Source: Chlorogloeopsis fritschii PCC 6912 | GTDB lineage: Bacteria > Cyanobacteriota > Cyanobacteriia > Cyanobacteriales > Nostocaceae | NCBI RefSeq assembly: GCF_000317285.1 | Contig: NZ_AJLN01000104.1 | Coordinates: 62,001-126,000 of the forward strand | Reading direction: 5' to 3' | DNA: 64,000 bases | Shown: piece after piece, positions 36,947 through 46,098 of the stretch | Layout: every line of letters starts with the position of its first letter | Numbering within the stretch: position 1 is the first letter of the stretch | The notes under the pieces: generated by a model | The model's input: only the letters and a program-made list of their open reading frames with translations | Database searches by the model: none | What the model was told of the DNA's origin: nothing | Made by a program: the position numbers and the translations under genes

Positions 36947-38173
36947 ATGCTAGATTATTTGCTCATCATATCTTTGGGGTTTCTAGGAAGTTTTGGACAC
37001 TGCTTGGGGATGTGTGGCCCTTTAGCTGTAGCATTTTCTCTATCTCATCAACAAGAAACTCTCAATTGGCGGCAGCAATTAACATTTCATACTTTGCTTA
37101 ACTTCGGCAGACTACTGAGCTACACCCTTGTTGGTGCTGGGATTGGCGCGTTAGGTTCTGTTTTGCTCAAGAGTGGACAAATTGCGGGAATTGGTAGTGA
37201 TTTACGCCAATGGATTGCAATTATCACTGGCATGATGTTGATTTGGTTTGGGCTAGGACAAATCAAACCAGACTTTTTGCCTCGAATACCAGTATTGCAC
37301 CCCTTGTTGAAAGGAGGTTTACACAACCGCTTGAGTGCGGGGATGGTTAAACTTTCCCTCAAAAGCAAATGGTGGACACCAGCAGCTTTAGGTATGACTT
37401 GGGGTTTAATGCCTTGTGGTTTCCTCTATGCTGCCCAAATTAAAGCTGCGGAAACAGGCAATTTGTGGATGGGTGCAGCAACGATGCTGGCTTTTGGCAT
37501 CGGAACCCTACCCACGATGTTAGGTGTTGGTGTTTCTACATCGTTGGTAAGTAAAGACAGGCGCAGTCAGTTGTTTCGCTTAGGTGGTTGGGTAACTCTC
37601 ACCATTGGTGTACTTACACTGCTGCGGACGGGCGACACAATGGTAGATTACACTGGACACGCGGCGCTAATATTGTTAATGCTGGCGCTGATTGCTCGTC
37701 CTGTAAGCGGTTTGTGGGCTGCTCCCTTGCGTTATCGTCGTGCTTTGGGAGTAGGCGCTTTTGTGCTTTCTGTTGCTCACACTACCCACATGATAGAACA
37801 CTCGCTGCAATGGAATTTTGCTGCCTTCTGGTTTTTGCCGCCAGATTTTCAGTGGGGAATGGCTGCGGGTGTGGTGGCACTGGTGTTGATGACTCCCGCC
37901 GCATTAACAAGTTTTGATTCATTGCAAAAGATTTTGGGCAAGCGTTGGCGGCAAATTCATTTATTGAGCATACCGGCTTTGGTATTGGCTACCATTCATA
38001 CAATTATGATTGGCTCGCATTACCTGGGTTCTTTGCGATTAACAGATTTCAATAAATTAGCATCAGTACTGTTGGTAATAATTACTCTTGGTGTATTGAT
38101 AGTGAGAAACCGTTTTTTTTGGTCGATGCTATCTTTAGAAAAATTTTACGTACCGTTGAGTAAGTCACGTTAA
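36947..38173 (+). CDS. SafE-like membrane protein (TauE/SafE / DsbD-type transmembrane family)
   Basis: A 408-residue membrane protein with about 10 helices. The N-terminal six-helix part begins LLIISLGFLGSFGHCLGMCGP, whose HCxGMCGP motif marks the sulfite-exporter-TauE/SafE (DsbD-like) family linked to metal or thiol handling and cytochrome assembly; MTWGLMPCGFLYAA is its second conserved segment. The C-terminal half adds four helices with several His residues (AHTTHMIEHS, ATIHTIMIGSHYLG), like a ferric-reductase or cytochrome-b-type domain. It is followed by a secreted protein gene that may be functionally linked. Confidence 0.85.
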   Translation: MLDYLLIISLGFLGSFGHCLGMCGPLAVAFSLSHQQETLNWRQQLTFHTLLNFGRLLSYTLVGAGIGALGSVLLKSGQIAGIGSDLRQWIAIITGMMLIWFGLGQIKPDFLPRIPVLHPLLKGGLHNRLSAGMVKLSLKSKWWTPAALGMTWGLMPCGFLYAAQIKAAETGNLWMGAATMLAFGIGTLPTMLGVGVSTSLVSKDRRSQLFRLGGWVTLTIGVLTLLRTGDTMVDYTGHAALILLMLALIARPVSGLWAAPLRYRRALGVGAFVLSVAHTTHMIEHSLQWNFAAFWFLPPDFQWGMAAGVVALVLMTPAALTSFDSLQKILGKRWRQIHLLSIPALVLATIHTIMIGSHYLGSLRLTDFNKLASVLLVIITLGVLIVRNRFFWSMLSLEKFYVPLSKSR

Positions 38174-38522
38174 ATTTATACAATTTTGATTTAAATTAAA
38201 ATATAAAAAGGCGTCTATACATTGATGAAAAATATACAAGTATCTGGTCAAATTTAGTTTAGAAAATGGTCAATTTTTACGCACAAGTTATGGAATAATA
38301 AACCGCAGAGGACACGGAGAACACTGATTAAAGAGGATTTTAGAGAAATTTTCCGTAAACCTTAATGGTGATAATCTGAAAATAACAAATGTTTAAATAA
38401 TAAAATACAAAAAATAATTTCAAGAATCCTTATTCGACTAAAAATTTGCTTGTATGGCAATAATTTTGTAATGATATTCTCTATGTTCAAAAATAAGTGT
38501 TTCACATTAGGGAGGATTTGAT
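38174..38522. other. Intergenic region with repeat copy
   Basis: 349 bp of AT-rich DNA. Positions 38281-38360 are the simple (non-nested) copy of the repeat at 27185-27290. The last bases carry the GGAGG for the next gene. Confidence 0.6.
38281..38360. repeat. Interspersed repeat, copy 2 (simple form)
   Basis: Matches 27185-27290 across AAGTTATGGAATAATAAACC, GCAGAGGACACGGAG and AGAGGATTTTAGAG, but lacks the inner GC-rich insertion found in copy 1. Confidence 0.75.
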
Positions 38523-39215
38523 TTGCCGTTCTCAAATGCAGTCGCATTTTCACTTTCATCAGAGGCTACTACCTCCACAATGCTCAGACAAAGTTTGTTA
38601 CAAGGCACTTCTCGGCACTGTCATGTAACGGCAAAGTATGTATTATCACTACTGTTATTTGTTAATTTTATTTCTCCTCATTCCACTGCATCTGCCCATC
38701 AAGTGAAAACGACAAGGGATGTGGGTGCAATTCTCCACATAGAACCAAATGACAATCCTCGCGCTGGGGAACGGACAAAAGCATGGTTTGCCTTGACTCG
38801 CAAAGGCGGTAAGGTGATTCGATTAGCAGAGTGCAATTGTCAGTTGCAGGTTTACGCAGAACCTCATGCCTCTGGAGAACCTCCTCTGTTGGAACCTGCA
38901 TTACAAGCATTGACTGCGGAGCGCTACCAGGGAGTACCTGGCACAGAAATTACATTTCCCAGGCAAGGCAATTACCAATTACAACTGCGCGGTAAACCCA
39001 AAACAGGGGCAAGTTTTAAACCTTTTGAATTAAAGTTTAATGTTACTGTGGCAGCTGGTAATGAAGTGTCAGAAAACGTGCAAGGTACGCAGGATGTGAA
39101 TCAGAATTTTACACAGGCACGAACTTCTGGTTTGCCGTTTTGGGCGATCGCTTCTTTCGGTCTTATTATAGTTGGTGTTTTTCTCGCCGTAGTACAACAA
39201 TTAAATAGGGAGTAG
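38523..39215 (+). CDS. Secreted, C-terminally anchored protein of unknown function
   Basis: A 230-residue protein with a long N-terminus, a signal-type hydrophobic segment (YVLSLLLFVNFI) ending near ASAHQVKT, a beta-rich periplasmic domain (DVGAILHIEPNDNPRAGE ... CNCQLQVYA ... GTEITFPRQGNYQLQL) and a C-terminal membrane helix. The domain looks like an immunoglobulin- or cupredoxin-like fold, as in proteins placed beside SafE-type genes. The TTG start at 38523 is supported by GGAGG 7 nt upstream; an ATG at 38580 is the alternative. Confidence 0.7.
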   Translation: MPFSNAVAFSLSSEATTSTMLRQSLLQGTSRHCHVTAKYVLSLLLFVNFISPHSTASAHQVKTTRDVGAILHIEPNDNPRAGERTKAWFALTRKGGKVIRLAECNCQLQVYAEPHASGEPPLLEPALQALTAERYQGVPGTEITFPRQGNYQLQLRGKPKTGASFKPFELKFNVTVAAGNEVSENVQGTQDVNQNFTQARTSGLPFWAIASFGLIIVGVFLAVVQQLNRE

Positions 39216-39358
39216 GTTGTATGGCTTTGGCGCGGAATAATCAAGCACCAATAAAAGGGCATCCCTTGTGGATGCCCCTACCATTTAAGTACTCACACAA
39301 AATTAATTACACACATTATTTTGCTGTTCCCCCAACCCTATCCCCTTTTCCCTATCTG

Positions 39359-40357
39359 TTATTGATGTCGTTTTTGATGCCACTGCCATGCATGGGTGAT
39401 AATTTCCGACAGGGCTGAGTACTGTGGTTGCCAGCCTAAAATTTTTCGGGCTTTATCGCCACTGCCAATTAAAGCTGGTGGATCGCCAGGGCGGCGATCG
39501 CACTCCACTACTTTAATATCTCTGCCTGTTACTTGCTTGGCGGTTTCAATGACTTCTTTGACAGAGAAGCCGTTGCCATTTCCTAAGTTAAAAGCTTCGC
39601 TGTTACCGCCTTTTAATAAATATTCCAAGCCCAAAACGTGAGCGTCTGCTAAATCGCTGACGTGGATATAATCTCGAACACAGGTGCCGTCTGGTGTGGG
39701 GTAATCGGTGCCAAAAACTGAAATAGATTCGCGCTTACCTAAAGCCGCCAACAATACTAAAGGAATCAAATGAGTTTCTGGATTGTGATCTTCTCCTAAC
39801 AAACCACTCGGATCTGCGCCTGCGGCATTGAAATAGCGGAAACTTACTGATTTGAAATCGTAAGCGACATCAAAATCAGCAAGAATTTGCTCTACCATCA
39901 GCTTGCTATTGCCATAGGGATTGATGGGCTTTTGAGGATGATCTTCTGGGATGGGTACGACATTTGGAACCCCATAGGTTGCGCAAGTGGAAGAAAAGAC
40001 AAATTTCTTGACAGAGGCATCACACATTGCCTCTAACAATGTCAGGGTGCCGACAACATTATTGCGGTAGTACTTGGCTGGATCGACAACTGATTCTCCC
40101 ACATAGGCATAGGCAGAAAAGTGCATTACAGCTGCAATATCGTGGCTTTGAAATAACTTATCCAACAGGGGGCGATCGCCTGTATCTCCCACTATCAGTT
40201 CTACATCTAAAACTTTTTCTACCAATTCACGGTGCCCGTACACTAAATTATCAAGAATTACCACCTCGTAACCTGCTCGCTTCAAAGCAAGTACTGCATG
40301 GGAGCCGATATATCCAGCCCCGCCTGTAACCAAAATAGTGGGCTTTCCAGGCGACAT
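39359..40357 (-). CDS. galE: UDP-glucose 4-epimerase
   Basis: Interconverts UDP-glucose and UDP-galactose. The 332-residue protein has the NAD motif GGAGYIGSH, the catalytic pair in NPYGNSKLMVEQ (Tyr-x3-Lys), FRYFNAAGADPSG and the DYIHVSDLADAHVLGL region, all typical. AGGA precedes the ATG. It could supply UDP-galactose to the nearby glycan genes and to the galactopyranose-mutase-like protein at 24526 (inference). Confidence 0.95.
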   Translation of the reverse strand: MSPGKPTILVTGGAGYIGSHAVLALKRAGYEVVILDNLVYGHRELVEKVLDVELIVGDTGDRPLLDKLFQSHDIAAVMHFSAYAYVGESVVDPAKYYRNNVVGTLTLLEAMCDASVKKFVFSSTCATYGVPNVVPIPEDHPQKPINPYGNSKLMVEQILADFDVAYDFKSVSFRYFNAAGADPSGLLGEDHNPETHLIPLVLLAALGKRESISVFGTDYPTPDGTCVRDYIHVSDLADAHVLGLEYLLKGGNSEAFNLGNGNGFSVKEVIETAKQVTGRDIKVVECDRRPGDPPALIGSGDKARKILGWQPQYSALSEIITHAWQWHQKRHQ

Positions 40358-40647
40358 AGTTTTTCCTTGTAATTAAACAACTACTCAATTAAATTAATTT
40401 ACCTGAACAGGATTACTGATCTAGAAGATTACAAATATTGCAGTCAGTTGAAAAAAATTGCTCTAAAATCACTACGACGGTAGTCTTGATGTGAAGGATA
40501 GTCATCCGCCTGCGGAAATATCCTTTCATGAAGTGACGTTGTGGGGTATTTGCAGTTAGTGACTGTGCGATTACAATTTGACGGTAAAATAACTCAATTT
40601 TCCAAAACAATTAGGCTGACCGCACGAAAAAATGTGAGAGTTAATCT

Positions 40648-41295
40648 ATGTTTATATTGTTAAGCCGGGTACTTCTGTGGCTGCTGCTGATAGCGATTTT
40701 AGTCACTTTGTTTCAAAGATTTTATCCTTCAGGGACTTTTGTCGGACGCTTGCTTTTAGTCGTTCTATTCCTGATTATCTTACTATCGTTTATTAACCCC
40801 AACGAACCAGCTGTCGCCTCACTATGGAGGGTAGTTTCTTTTCCCCTCAAGCCTTTGGGAGCGTCACTTTTGCTGTTAATTCTTGCTGCCCAGAAGATTA
40901 AAGCTGGAGCGATAGATAAACCAGGAGGAATCTACTTAGCTTGGGCGTTAACAATTATGCTGTTAGCAAGCACTCCAGCTGTCGCTTACTTTTTGGTGCG
41001 ATCGCCTGTAGCAACGGCAAGTAATCTCAACCAAGCCCTCACTTCCACTCTATCTCCAACACTAGTGGCATTCAAACAAGACTCGACTGTGGCTAGCGTG
41101 TCAGATGTAGGAAGCAGCATTCTGTCTCCCACAGCAGTTTCACCTTATTTGTTGCAAACTCCTAATGACATACCCAGGCGCGGATTGCGGTTAGAAGATT
41201 TTGTGCCAAATGCTGAAACACTTTCGCTAACAACGCGAGTTTGGGAAAGTTATCTTAATCAAGTTTATTTTTTCTTGCGCGGACGCCAACCGTAA
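40648..41295 (+). CDS. YdcF-like membrane protein lacking the catalytic DUF218 core
   Basis: A 215-residue protein. The first ~120 residues carry four hydrophobic helices (LLSRVLLWLLLIAIL, LLLVVLFLIILLSF, LGASLLLLILAAQ, AWALTIMLLASTPAVAYFL), resembling the N-terminus of cyanobacterial YdcF/DUF218 proteins. A Ser/Thr-rich linker follows, then LRLEDFVPNAETLSLTTRVW and a last hydrophobic YLNQVYFFLRG, which resembles the C-terminal tail of the same family. The ~150-residue catalytic domain between them is absent. A hairpin terminator follows. Confidence 0.6.
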   Translation: MFILLSRVLLWLLLIAILVTLFQRFYPSGTFVGRLLLVVLFLIILLSFINPNEPAVASLWRVVSFPLKPLGASLLLLILAAQKIKAGAIDKPGGIYLAWALTIMLLASTPAVAYFLVRSPVATASNLNQALTSTLSPTLVAFKQDSTVASVSDVGSSILSPTAVSPYLLQTPNDIPRRGLRLEDFVPNAETLSLTTRVWESYLNQVYFFLRGRQP

Positions 41296-41314
41296 GTTTA
41301 AAAAAACTGGCTCT

Positions 41315-41359
41315 AAAAAAGGTCATAATGTTACTTTTGTAGCTGAGTGACCTTTTTTT
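41315..41359 (+). terminator. Hairpin terminator
   Basis: Complementary arms AAAAAAGGTCA and TGACCTTTTTT, separated by about 22 nt, end in a T-run, so it could work on either strand. It lies 20 bp after the YdcF-like gene. Confidence 0.7.
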
Positions 41360-41435
41360 ATTTTATATTTCTGTCGGTAGCTACAAAATGCCAGATTTTG
41401 GCTTACTCTACGATTAAAAAAGTGCAATTGCTGGA

Positions 41436-43187
41436 ATGGCAAAAACGCGACGCCTTGCTAAACTTGGTGCCTATTTACGTCCTCATTGGCGGGATGCAAC
41501 ATTAGGTATATTTGCTTTGTTAACTGTGAACGGATTGGGTGTTTACATACCTTTATTAATTCGTTCGGCTGTTGACAAACTCTCGGCAGCTTTTAGCTTT
41601 AACCAATTACTAAATTATGTAGTACCCATTGTCTTACTTACTTCGGCAATGTGGCTAATTCGCATGGCTTCCCGCATTTGGATTTTTGGTGTGGGGCGTC
41701 AGGTAGAGTTTGAACTCAAACAACGAATTTTTGAACACTTACTAAAGTTGGAACCAGCCTACTTTGTGACTAACACGGCTGGTGATTTAATCAGTCGTGC
41801 TACTAGTGATGTAGACAATATCCGGCGATTGTTGGGTTTTGCTGTGCTGAGTTTGGCAAATACGGTGTTTGCCTATGCTTTGACGCTGCCAGTCATGCTC
41901 TCTATCAGTGTGGATCTAACTGTCTTCTCGTTGGCAGTTTATCCGTTCATGTTTTTGGTGGTACATTTATTTAGCGATCGCCTCCGCAACGAGCAGCTAG
42001 AAGTGCAGGATCGACTTTCTGATGCCAGCGACTTGATTCAAGAAGATATCAGCGGCATTGCCTTAATTAAAATCTATGCCCAAGAGGAAAATGAGCGTCG
42101 CGCCTTCGCTAAGAGAAATCAACAACTGTTGCAAGCTAATCTCAAACTAGCAAAAAGTCGAAATACGCTGTTTCCTTTGATTGGCGGGTTAGCTAATATC
42201 AGTTCGCTGGTGATTATCTTATTAGGAGCGACGAGGATTGCCTCTGGAGTGCTGGATATTGGAGACTTTGTGGCATTGCTGTTGTATGTGGAGCGCTTGG
42301 TTTTCCCTACTGCTTTATTAGGATTTACAATCACTGCCTATCAAAGAGGTGAAGTGAGTATAGATCGGATTGAGGCAATTTTAGGTGTCACGCCCAAAAT
42401 TCAAGATGCATCAGATGCAGTTGAGTTGCCAACAGAGCAAGTAAAAGGAGAACTCACAGCTAAAAGTCTCAGTTACACTTACCCTGGTTCCGACACTCCC
42501 GCTTTAGATAACGTCAGCTTTAAGATTGCACCTGGAGAAACGGTAGCAATTGTGGGAGCTATTGGTTCCGGAAAATCTACTTTGGCTAATTGTTTGCCTA
42601 GATTATTGGATATTGGGAAGGAACAGCTATTTTTGGATGGGATCGACATTACTAAAATCAAGTTGCCAGATTTAAGAAGCGCGATCGCCTACGTACCTCA
42701 AGATAGTTTTCTCTTCAGTACCACGATTAAAAATAACGTTCGCTATGGCGATCCTGTTGCCAAGCAAGAAGAAGTAGAATCTGCCGCCGCAGTTGCCCAA
42801 ATTGCTCCAGAAATCAGCATTTTTCCACAGCAATATGAAACTATTGTGGGTGAACGCGGTATCACTCTTTCTGGCGGACAACGACAGCGTACTGCCCTCG
42901 CACGGGCACTACTAGTGGATGCTCCCGTGTTAATTTTGGATGATGCCCTTTCCAGCGTTGATAATCAAACTGCAACAGCAATTCTCAACAATCTTTCTAG
43001 CGGCACAAAACGCAAAACCGTAGTTTTTATTACGCACCAGCTATCTGCTGCGGCGACTGCTGATCGAATTTTTGTGATGGATAAAGGCCAAATCGTACAA
43101 ATAGGTACGCACAAAGATCTGCTTAAAGAACCAGGGCTGTATAGAATTTTATGGAGCCAGCATCAAGTCGAGGAATTACTGCATTAA
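41436..43187 (+). CDS. ABC exporter with fused membrane and ATPase domains
   Basis: A 583-residue half-transporter of the MsbA/LmrA/MdlB type. Six membrane helices (about residues 15-300) are followed by the ATPase: Walker A GAIGSGKST, Q loop AYVPQDSFLF, signature LSGGQRQR and Walker B VLILDDALSSVD. The catalytic Glu after Walker B is Asp here, as in the degenerate half of heterodimeric exporters such as TM287 or MdlA. No partner half is adjacent. The substrate is unknown; lipid or drug export is the family norm. Confidence 0.9.
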   Translation: MAKTRRLAKLGAYLRPHWRDATLGIFALLTVNGLGVYIPLLIRSAVDKLSAAFSFNQLLNYVVPIVLLTSAMWLIRMASRIWIFGVGRQVEFELKQRIFEHLLKLEPAYFVTNTAGDLISRATSDVDNIRRLLGFAVLSLANTVFAYALTLPVMLSISVDLTVFSLAVYPFMFLVVHLFSDRLRNEQLEVQDRLSDASDLIQEDISGIALIKIYAQEENERRAFAKRNQQLLQANLKLAKSRNTLFPLIGGLANISSLVIILLGATRIASGVLDIGDFVALLLYVERLVFPTALLGFTITAYQRGEVSIDRIEAILGVTPKIQDASDAVELPTEQVKGELTAKSLSYTYPGSDTPALDNVSFKIAPGETVAIVGAIGSGKSTLANCLPRLLDIGKEQLFLDGIDITKIKLPDLRSAIAYVPQDSFLFSTTIKNNVRYGDPVAKQEEVESAAAVAQIAPEISIFPQQYETIVGERGITLSGGQRQRTALARALLVDAPVLILDDALSSVDNQTATAILNNLSSGTKRKTVVFITHQLSAAATADRIFVMDKGQIVQIGTHKDLLKEPGLYRILWSQHQVEELLH

Positions 43188-43220
43188 ATCTTCACTTGCC
43201 TGTGGTGAGTTTCGATTTTT

Positions 43221-43248
43221 GTAGAGATGTGCCATGGCACGTCTCTAC
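43221..43248. repeat. Palindromic repeat, diverged member
   Basis: GTAGAGATGTGCCATGGCAC followed by GTCTCTAC, a near-palindrome with the same GTAGAGA/TCTCTAC outer arms as the AGACGCGAT family but a different centre. Confidence 0.65.
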
Positions 43249-43285
43249 AGATTTGTCTTTAGGTAAATCGCCTAACTAAAAACAC

Positions 43286-43319
43286 AAATCCCCGACTTCT
43301 GGTGAGAAGTCGGGGATTT
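43286..43319. terminator. Bidirectional hairpin terminator between convergent genes
   Basis: A perfect 15-bp stem (AAATCCCCGACTTCT / AGAAGTCGGGGATTT) with a GGTG loop. It lies between two convergent genes, so it probably ends both transcripts. A decayed relative occurs at 22593-22615. Confidence 0.75.
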
Positions 43320-43410
43320 TGCAGGGCGCGTTTTACGTTTAATTTAGTTGTTCCATTTATTTCTTTAGGACACTTACGTAGAGATACAATGAACGACTAG
43401 AGTAGCTCCT

Positions 43411-44088
43411 TTAACAAGCTCCAATCCTGCCAAAGATGACATAAAAAGTTTTGGCAATCAACAGAATGTCATACAATGGATACCATTTTTTCTGATACTG
43501 CAAGTCTAAATCGACTATCTGTTCAAAATCCTTAACACGAGAACGCCCGTTAACTTGCCATTCACCTGTCAATCCTGGTTTGACATTTAAACGCTGCCAG
43601 TGACGCTGGTTGTAGTGCATCACTTCATCCGCCGTTGGCGGGCGTGTTCCCACTAAACTCATTTCACCAACTAAGACGTTCCAAAATTGAGGCAGTTCAT
43701 CCAAGCTGGTACTCCGCAAAAACCGCCCGATTTTTGTGACGCGAAAGTCGTTTTTGTTCTTGAAAATCAACCCGTTTGCTTCGTTACTGACTAGAGACTT
43801 TAACCGCTCGGCATCAGTTACCATGGAACGGAATTTGCGGATACGAAATGGACGCCCTTGCAGTCCGTAGCGCTGTTGTGTAAAAAATATAGGGCCTGGA
43901 CTATCAATTTTAATAGCGATCGCGATCGGTATAAATAAGATTGCTAGAACTAAAAGTCCTACTAAGCTACCTACTATATCTAAATAACGTTTAAATTTTG
44001 AACTAACCGAGGGGTGAACTACTAATTCTAATTTTTTAGTATTGGAAGTTGCACTTTCAACAACGGTTGTGAATGGTAATTGGTACAT
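43411..44088 (-). CDS. Undecaprenyl-phosphate sugar phosphotransferase (ExoY/WcaJ C-terminal type)
   Basis: Starts polysaccharide assembly by moving a sugar-1-phosphate from a UDP-sugar to the lipid carrier. The 225-residue protein is the short form: one hydrophobic helix (about residues 33-55) then the catalytic domain with IKIDSPGPIFFTQQR, IRKFRSMVTDAERL, RFLRSTSLDELPQFWNVL, MSLVGTRPP and KPGLTGEWQVNGRS. The ATG at 44088 is chosen over a TTG two codons earlier. It is likely to supply the primer step for the glycan exported by the Wzm/Wzt pair, though it lies 10 kb away. Confidence 0.92.
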   Translation of the reverse strand: MYQLPFTTVVESATSNTKKLELVVHPSVSSKFKRYLDIVGSLVGLLVLAILFIPIAIAIKIDSPGPIFFTQQRYGLQGRPFRIRKFRSMVTDAERLKSLVSNEANGLIFKNKNDFRVTKIGRFLRSTSLDELPQFWNVLVGEMSLVGTRPPTADEVMHYNQRHWQRLNVKPGLTGEWQVNGRSRVKDFEQIVDLDLQYQKKWYPLYDILLIAKTFYVIFGRIGAC

Positions 44089-44692
44089 TGTCAAGCCGAA
44101 TGTTGAGCTAATAATTTATTTTTACAAAGATTTACCTTTAGAATATAAGCTCACTATTCACTCAAGCACACAATTACAACCGTGTATTCACTGAATCTTC
44201 ATCAAAATTCAGGGAAATGATTATTTTTGATAAAATTCGGATAAAGTCACTGGAATATCCCTTAGGGATGATGAATATCTACTTTTTATGTAGATACTGG
44301 GGATAGTTGTGTTATATTTTGCTATCAAAACATTGCGTATTTGAAGATTTAACGATTATCTTAGTTATTTATCAATAGCAGTTCTATTCCTTTATCTGGG
44401 GAGCGATCGCAAGCACCTACTTTTCTTAAGTGGCTTTTTTGGTTACTGAGCATAGCTGTGCTTAGTGGATATCATCAGTACTTTACTTGTGTGAAAGTCA
44501 ACTAACGTACTTAGATATATTCCACAGTCGCATTTGCCATATATAGGCAATATCTAAACTAATAGCGTCATCAATCTAAAATACGTTGACAAAATCTGCT
44601 GAAACAGGCGTTTGTATTCAATTATTCAAAATATTTAAAAATCAAGTAAAAAAGTTTGCTGTCATTCATCTCAATTATTGAGGAGTTAAAAA
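44089..44692. other. Intergenic region, no supported content
   Basis: 604 bp of AT-rich DNA between divergent genes. I see no ORF with a ribosome-binding site and no repeat match. Promoters for both flanking genes are expected here. Confidence 0.45.
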
Positions 44693-44992
44693 ATGGTTGT
44701 AGCAGAAGTAGAAGTGAAATTAGGTCGTTTAGAATCAATCGTTGAGCAAATTGGAGAAGCAGTACTCTCTACGACGGAGACAATTGAGCGTCTCGCATAT
44801 AGAGTAGACAATCTCTCAGCTCAAGTTGAAGAACAGGGAAAACAAGTACAGCAACAAGGCTATCAAATTTTGGCATTGTGCGACGCGGTGCAAACTCTTG
44901 CTGAAATCCAAGATAATTCCCTGCAAAAACTCAGCCAACTTACACAATCTCTAGAACGTTTGATGACATTAGTTGAAGAGTCAGATGATTAA
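44693..44992 (+). CDS. Small coiled-coil protein of unknown function
   Basis: A 99-residue, Gln/Glu-rich, helical protein. Heptad-like patterns run through most of it (LAYRVDNLSAQVEEQGKQVQ, LQKLSQLTQSLERLMTLVEE), so a coiled-coil oligomer is likely. GAGGAG lies 8 nt before the ATG. No catalytic motif is seen. It resembles small uncharacterised coiled-coil proteins frequent in Nostocales. Confidence 0.65.
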   Translation: MVVAEVEVKLGRLESIVEQIGEAVLSTTETIERLAYRVDNLSAQVEEQGKQVQQQGYQILALCDAVQTLAEIQDNSLQKLSQLTQSLERLMTLVEESDD

Positions 44993-45120
44993 CAATGAAG
45001 AGATTTGATTGGGAAAGAAATCAAGCCTTGGCGATTAGAAATCGCGGTTACACAATCAAAACCTGCCTGCGCAGGTTATTTTATCAAGTCTACGCATCAT
45101 CTGGACTTTATTTGTATAGT

Positions 45121-45319
45121 ACGTCTGATGTGAATTAAAATAGCAAGCAAAAATCATATTATAAAAATCGACCACAGATAAACACAGATGCACACGGATA
45201 ATTTATCTGTGTTTATCTGTGTCCATCTGTGTTCGTTATCACAATAAAATTGGATTTTACAATCAATCTATTTATGAGAGTGCGACTCAAGGTGAGTTCG
45301 GCTAATTCACATTAGACGT
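45121..45319. mobile_element. MITE-like element with inverted repeats and target duplication
   Basis: A 199-bp element with 17-bp terminal inverted repeats (left ACGTCTGATGTGAATTA; right TAATTCACATTAGACGT, one mismatch) flanked by the 5-bp direct repeat ATAGT at 45116-45120 and 45320-45324. The interior contains a long foldback of CACAGATAAACACAGATG-type sequence. It has no ORF, so it must be moved by a transposase elsewhere. A right-truncated copy lies at 26059-26213. Confidence 0.85.
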
Positions 45320-45356
45320 ATAGTAGCGAATTCTATTCGCCCAATTATTTGTGAAT

Positions 45357-46073
45357 TTAAACCCTTAACTTAGTGACTGCAATTTTACCTGCAAAACAGA
45401 CATCAACATCACTGCCAGGAGTGCGATCGCGCTCTTGATAAACGCCAACATAATAGAATTCATCGCCCTCAATTCGGTAGTTGACAGGCAACGGTTTAGT
45501 ACAGGGCTGGCAAAACACAACTTCAGGATCGGGTTCTCCTGGTAGCAGATGCGGTAAATTCACATTCCAGAAAGTTCCTGGCTCTAAGGGACGAGTAAGT
45601 AAGTCAGCTAAAATATTAGTCGTCCAGCGTGCAGCCACATCCCAATCAACATTCAGCTTACCTTTACGATAGTGAGAAACTGCAATTCCAGGAATACCAT
45701 GCATAGCTGCTTCTCGCACGGCGGCTACAGTACCGGATATATAAGCATCTACTCCCAAGTTGCCACCCGCATTGATACCTGAAACTACAAATTGAATATT
45801 CTTGCAAATATGTGTAAGCGCGATTCTCACACAATCGGCGGGAGTACCTGCAATTGCATACTCAGAATCTGAGCGGCGGTGAACGTAAATAGGGCTAGTT
45901 GTGGTAACTTGATGGGCGCAGCCTGATAAATGATCTTTGGGAGCAGCAATCACGACTGGGTAGCTCTCATTTAATAATCCCTGATTACCAGTGTTGAGAT
46001 CATTGATAGCTTTCATCAGTGCCCTAATGCCTGGGGCGTCGATACCATCATCATTAGTGAGAATTAGAGTCAT
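45357..46073 (-). CDS. surE: 5'/3'-nucleotidase SurE
   Basis: A metal-dependent nucleoside-monophosphate phosphatase, also active on polyphosphate in some bacteria. The 238-residue protein starts with the hallmark LILTNDDGIDAPGIRAL (Asp pair for the metal). Further conserved pieces are APKDHLSGCAHQVT, YAIAGTPADCVRIAL and VVSGINAGGNLG. Length is slightly short but within range. It is followed 25 bp upstream on the same strand by the sensor kinase gene, so the two may be co-transcribed. Confidence 0.95.
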   Translation of the reverse strand: MTLILTNDDGIDAPGIRALMKAINDLNTGNQGLLNESYPVVIAAPKDHLSGCAHQVTTTSPIYVHRRSDSEYAIAGTPADCVRIALTHICKNIQFVVSGINAGGNLGVDAYISGTVAAVREAAMHGIPGIAVSHYRKGKLNVDWDVAARWTTNILADLLTRPLEPGTFWNVNLPHLLPGEPDPEVVFCQPCTKPLPVNYRIEGDEFYYVGVYQERDRTPGSDVDVCFAGKIAVTKLRV

Positions 46074-46098
46074 AAGATTTAGTATAAGGCAGTTATTC

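Noticed and set aside
39221..39418. 65-residue frame after the secreted protein gene
   Set aside because: It overlaps the end of galE on the other strand and encodes repeat-like, low-complexity sequence.
44996..45136. A 46-codon frame MKRFDWERNQALAIRNRG after the coiled-coil gene
   Set aside because: It runs through a GC-rich palindrome (CCTGCCTGCGCAGG) and ends inside the MITE, with no good ribosome-binding site.
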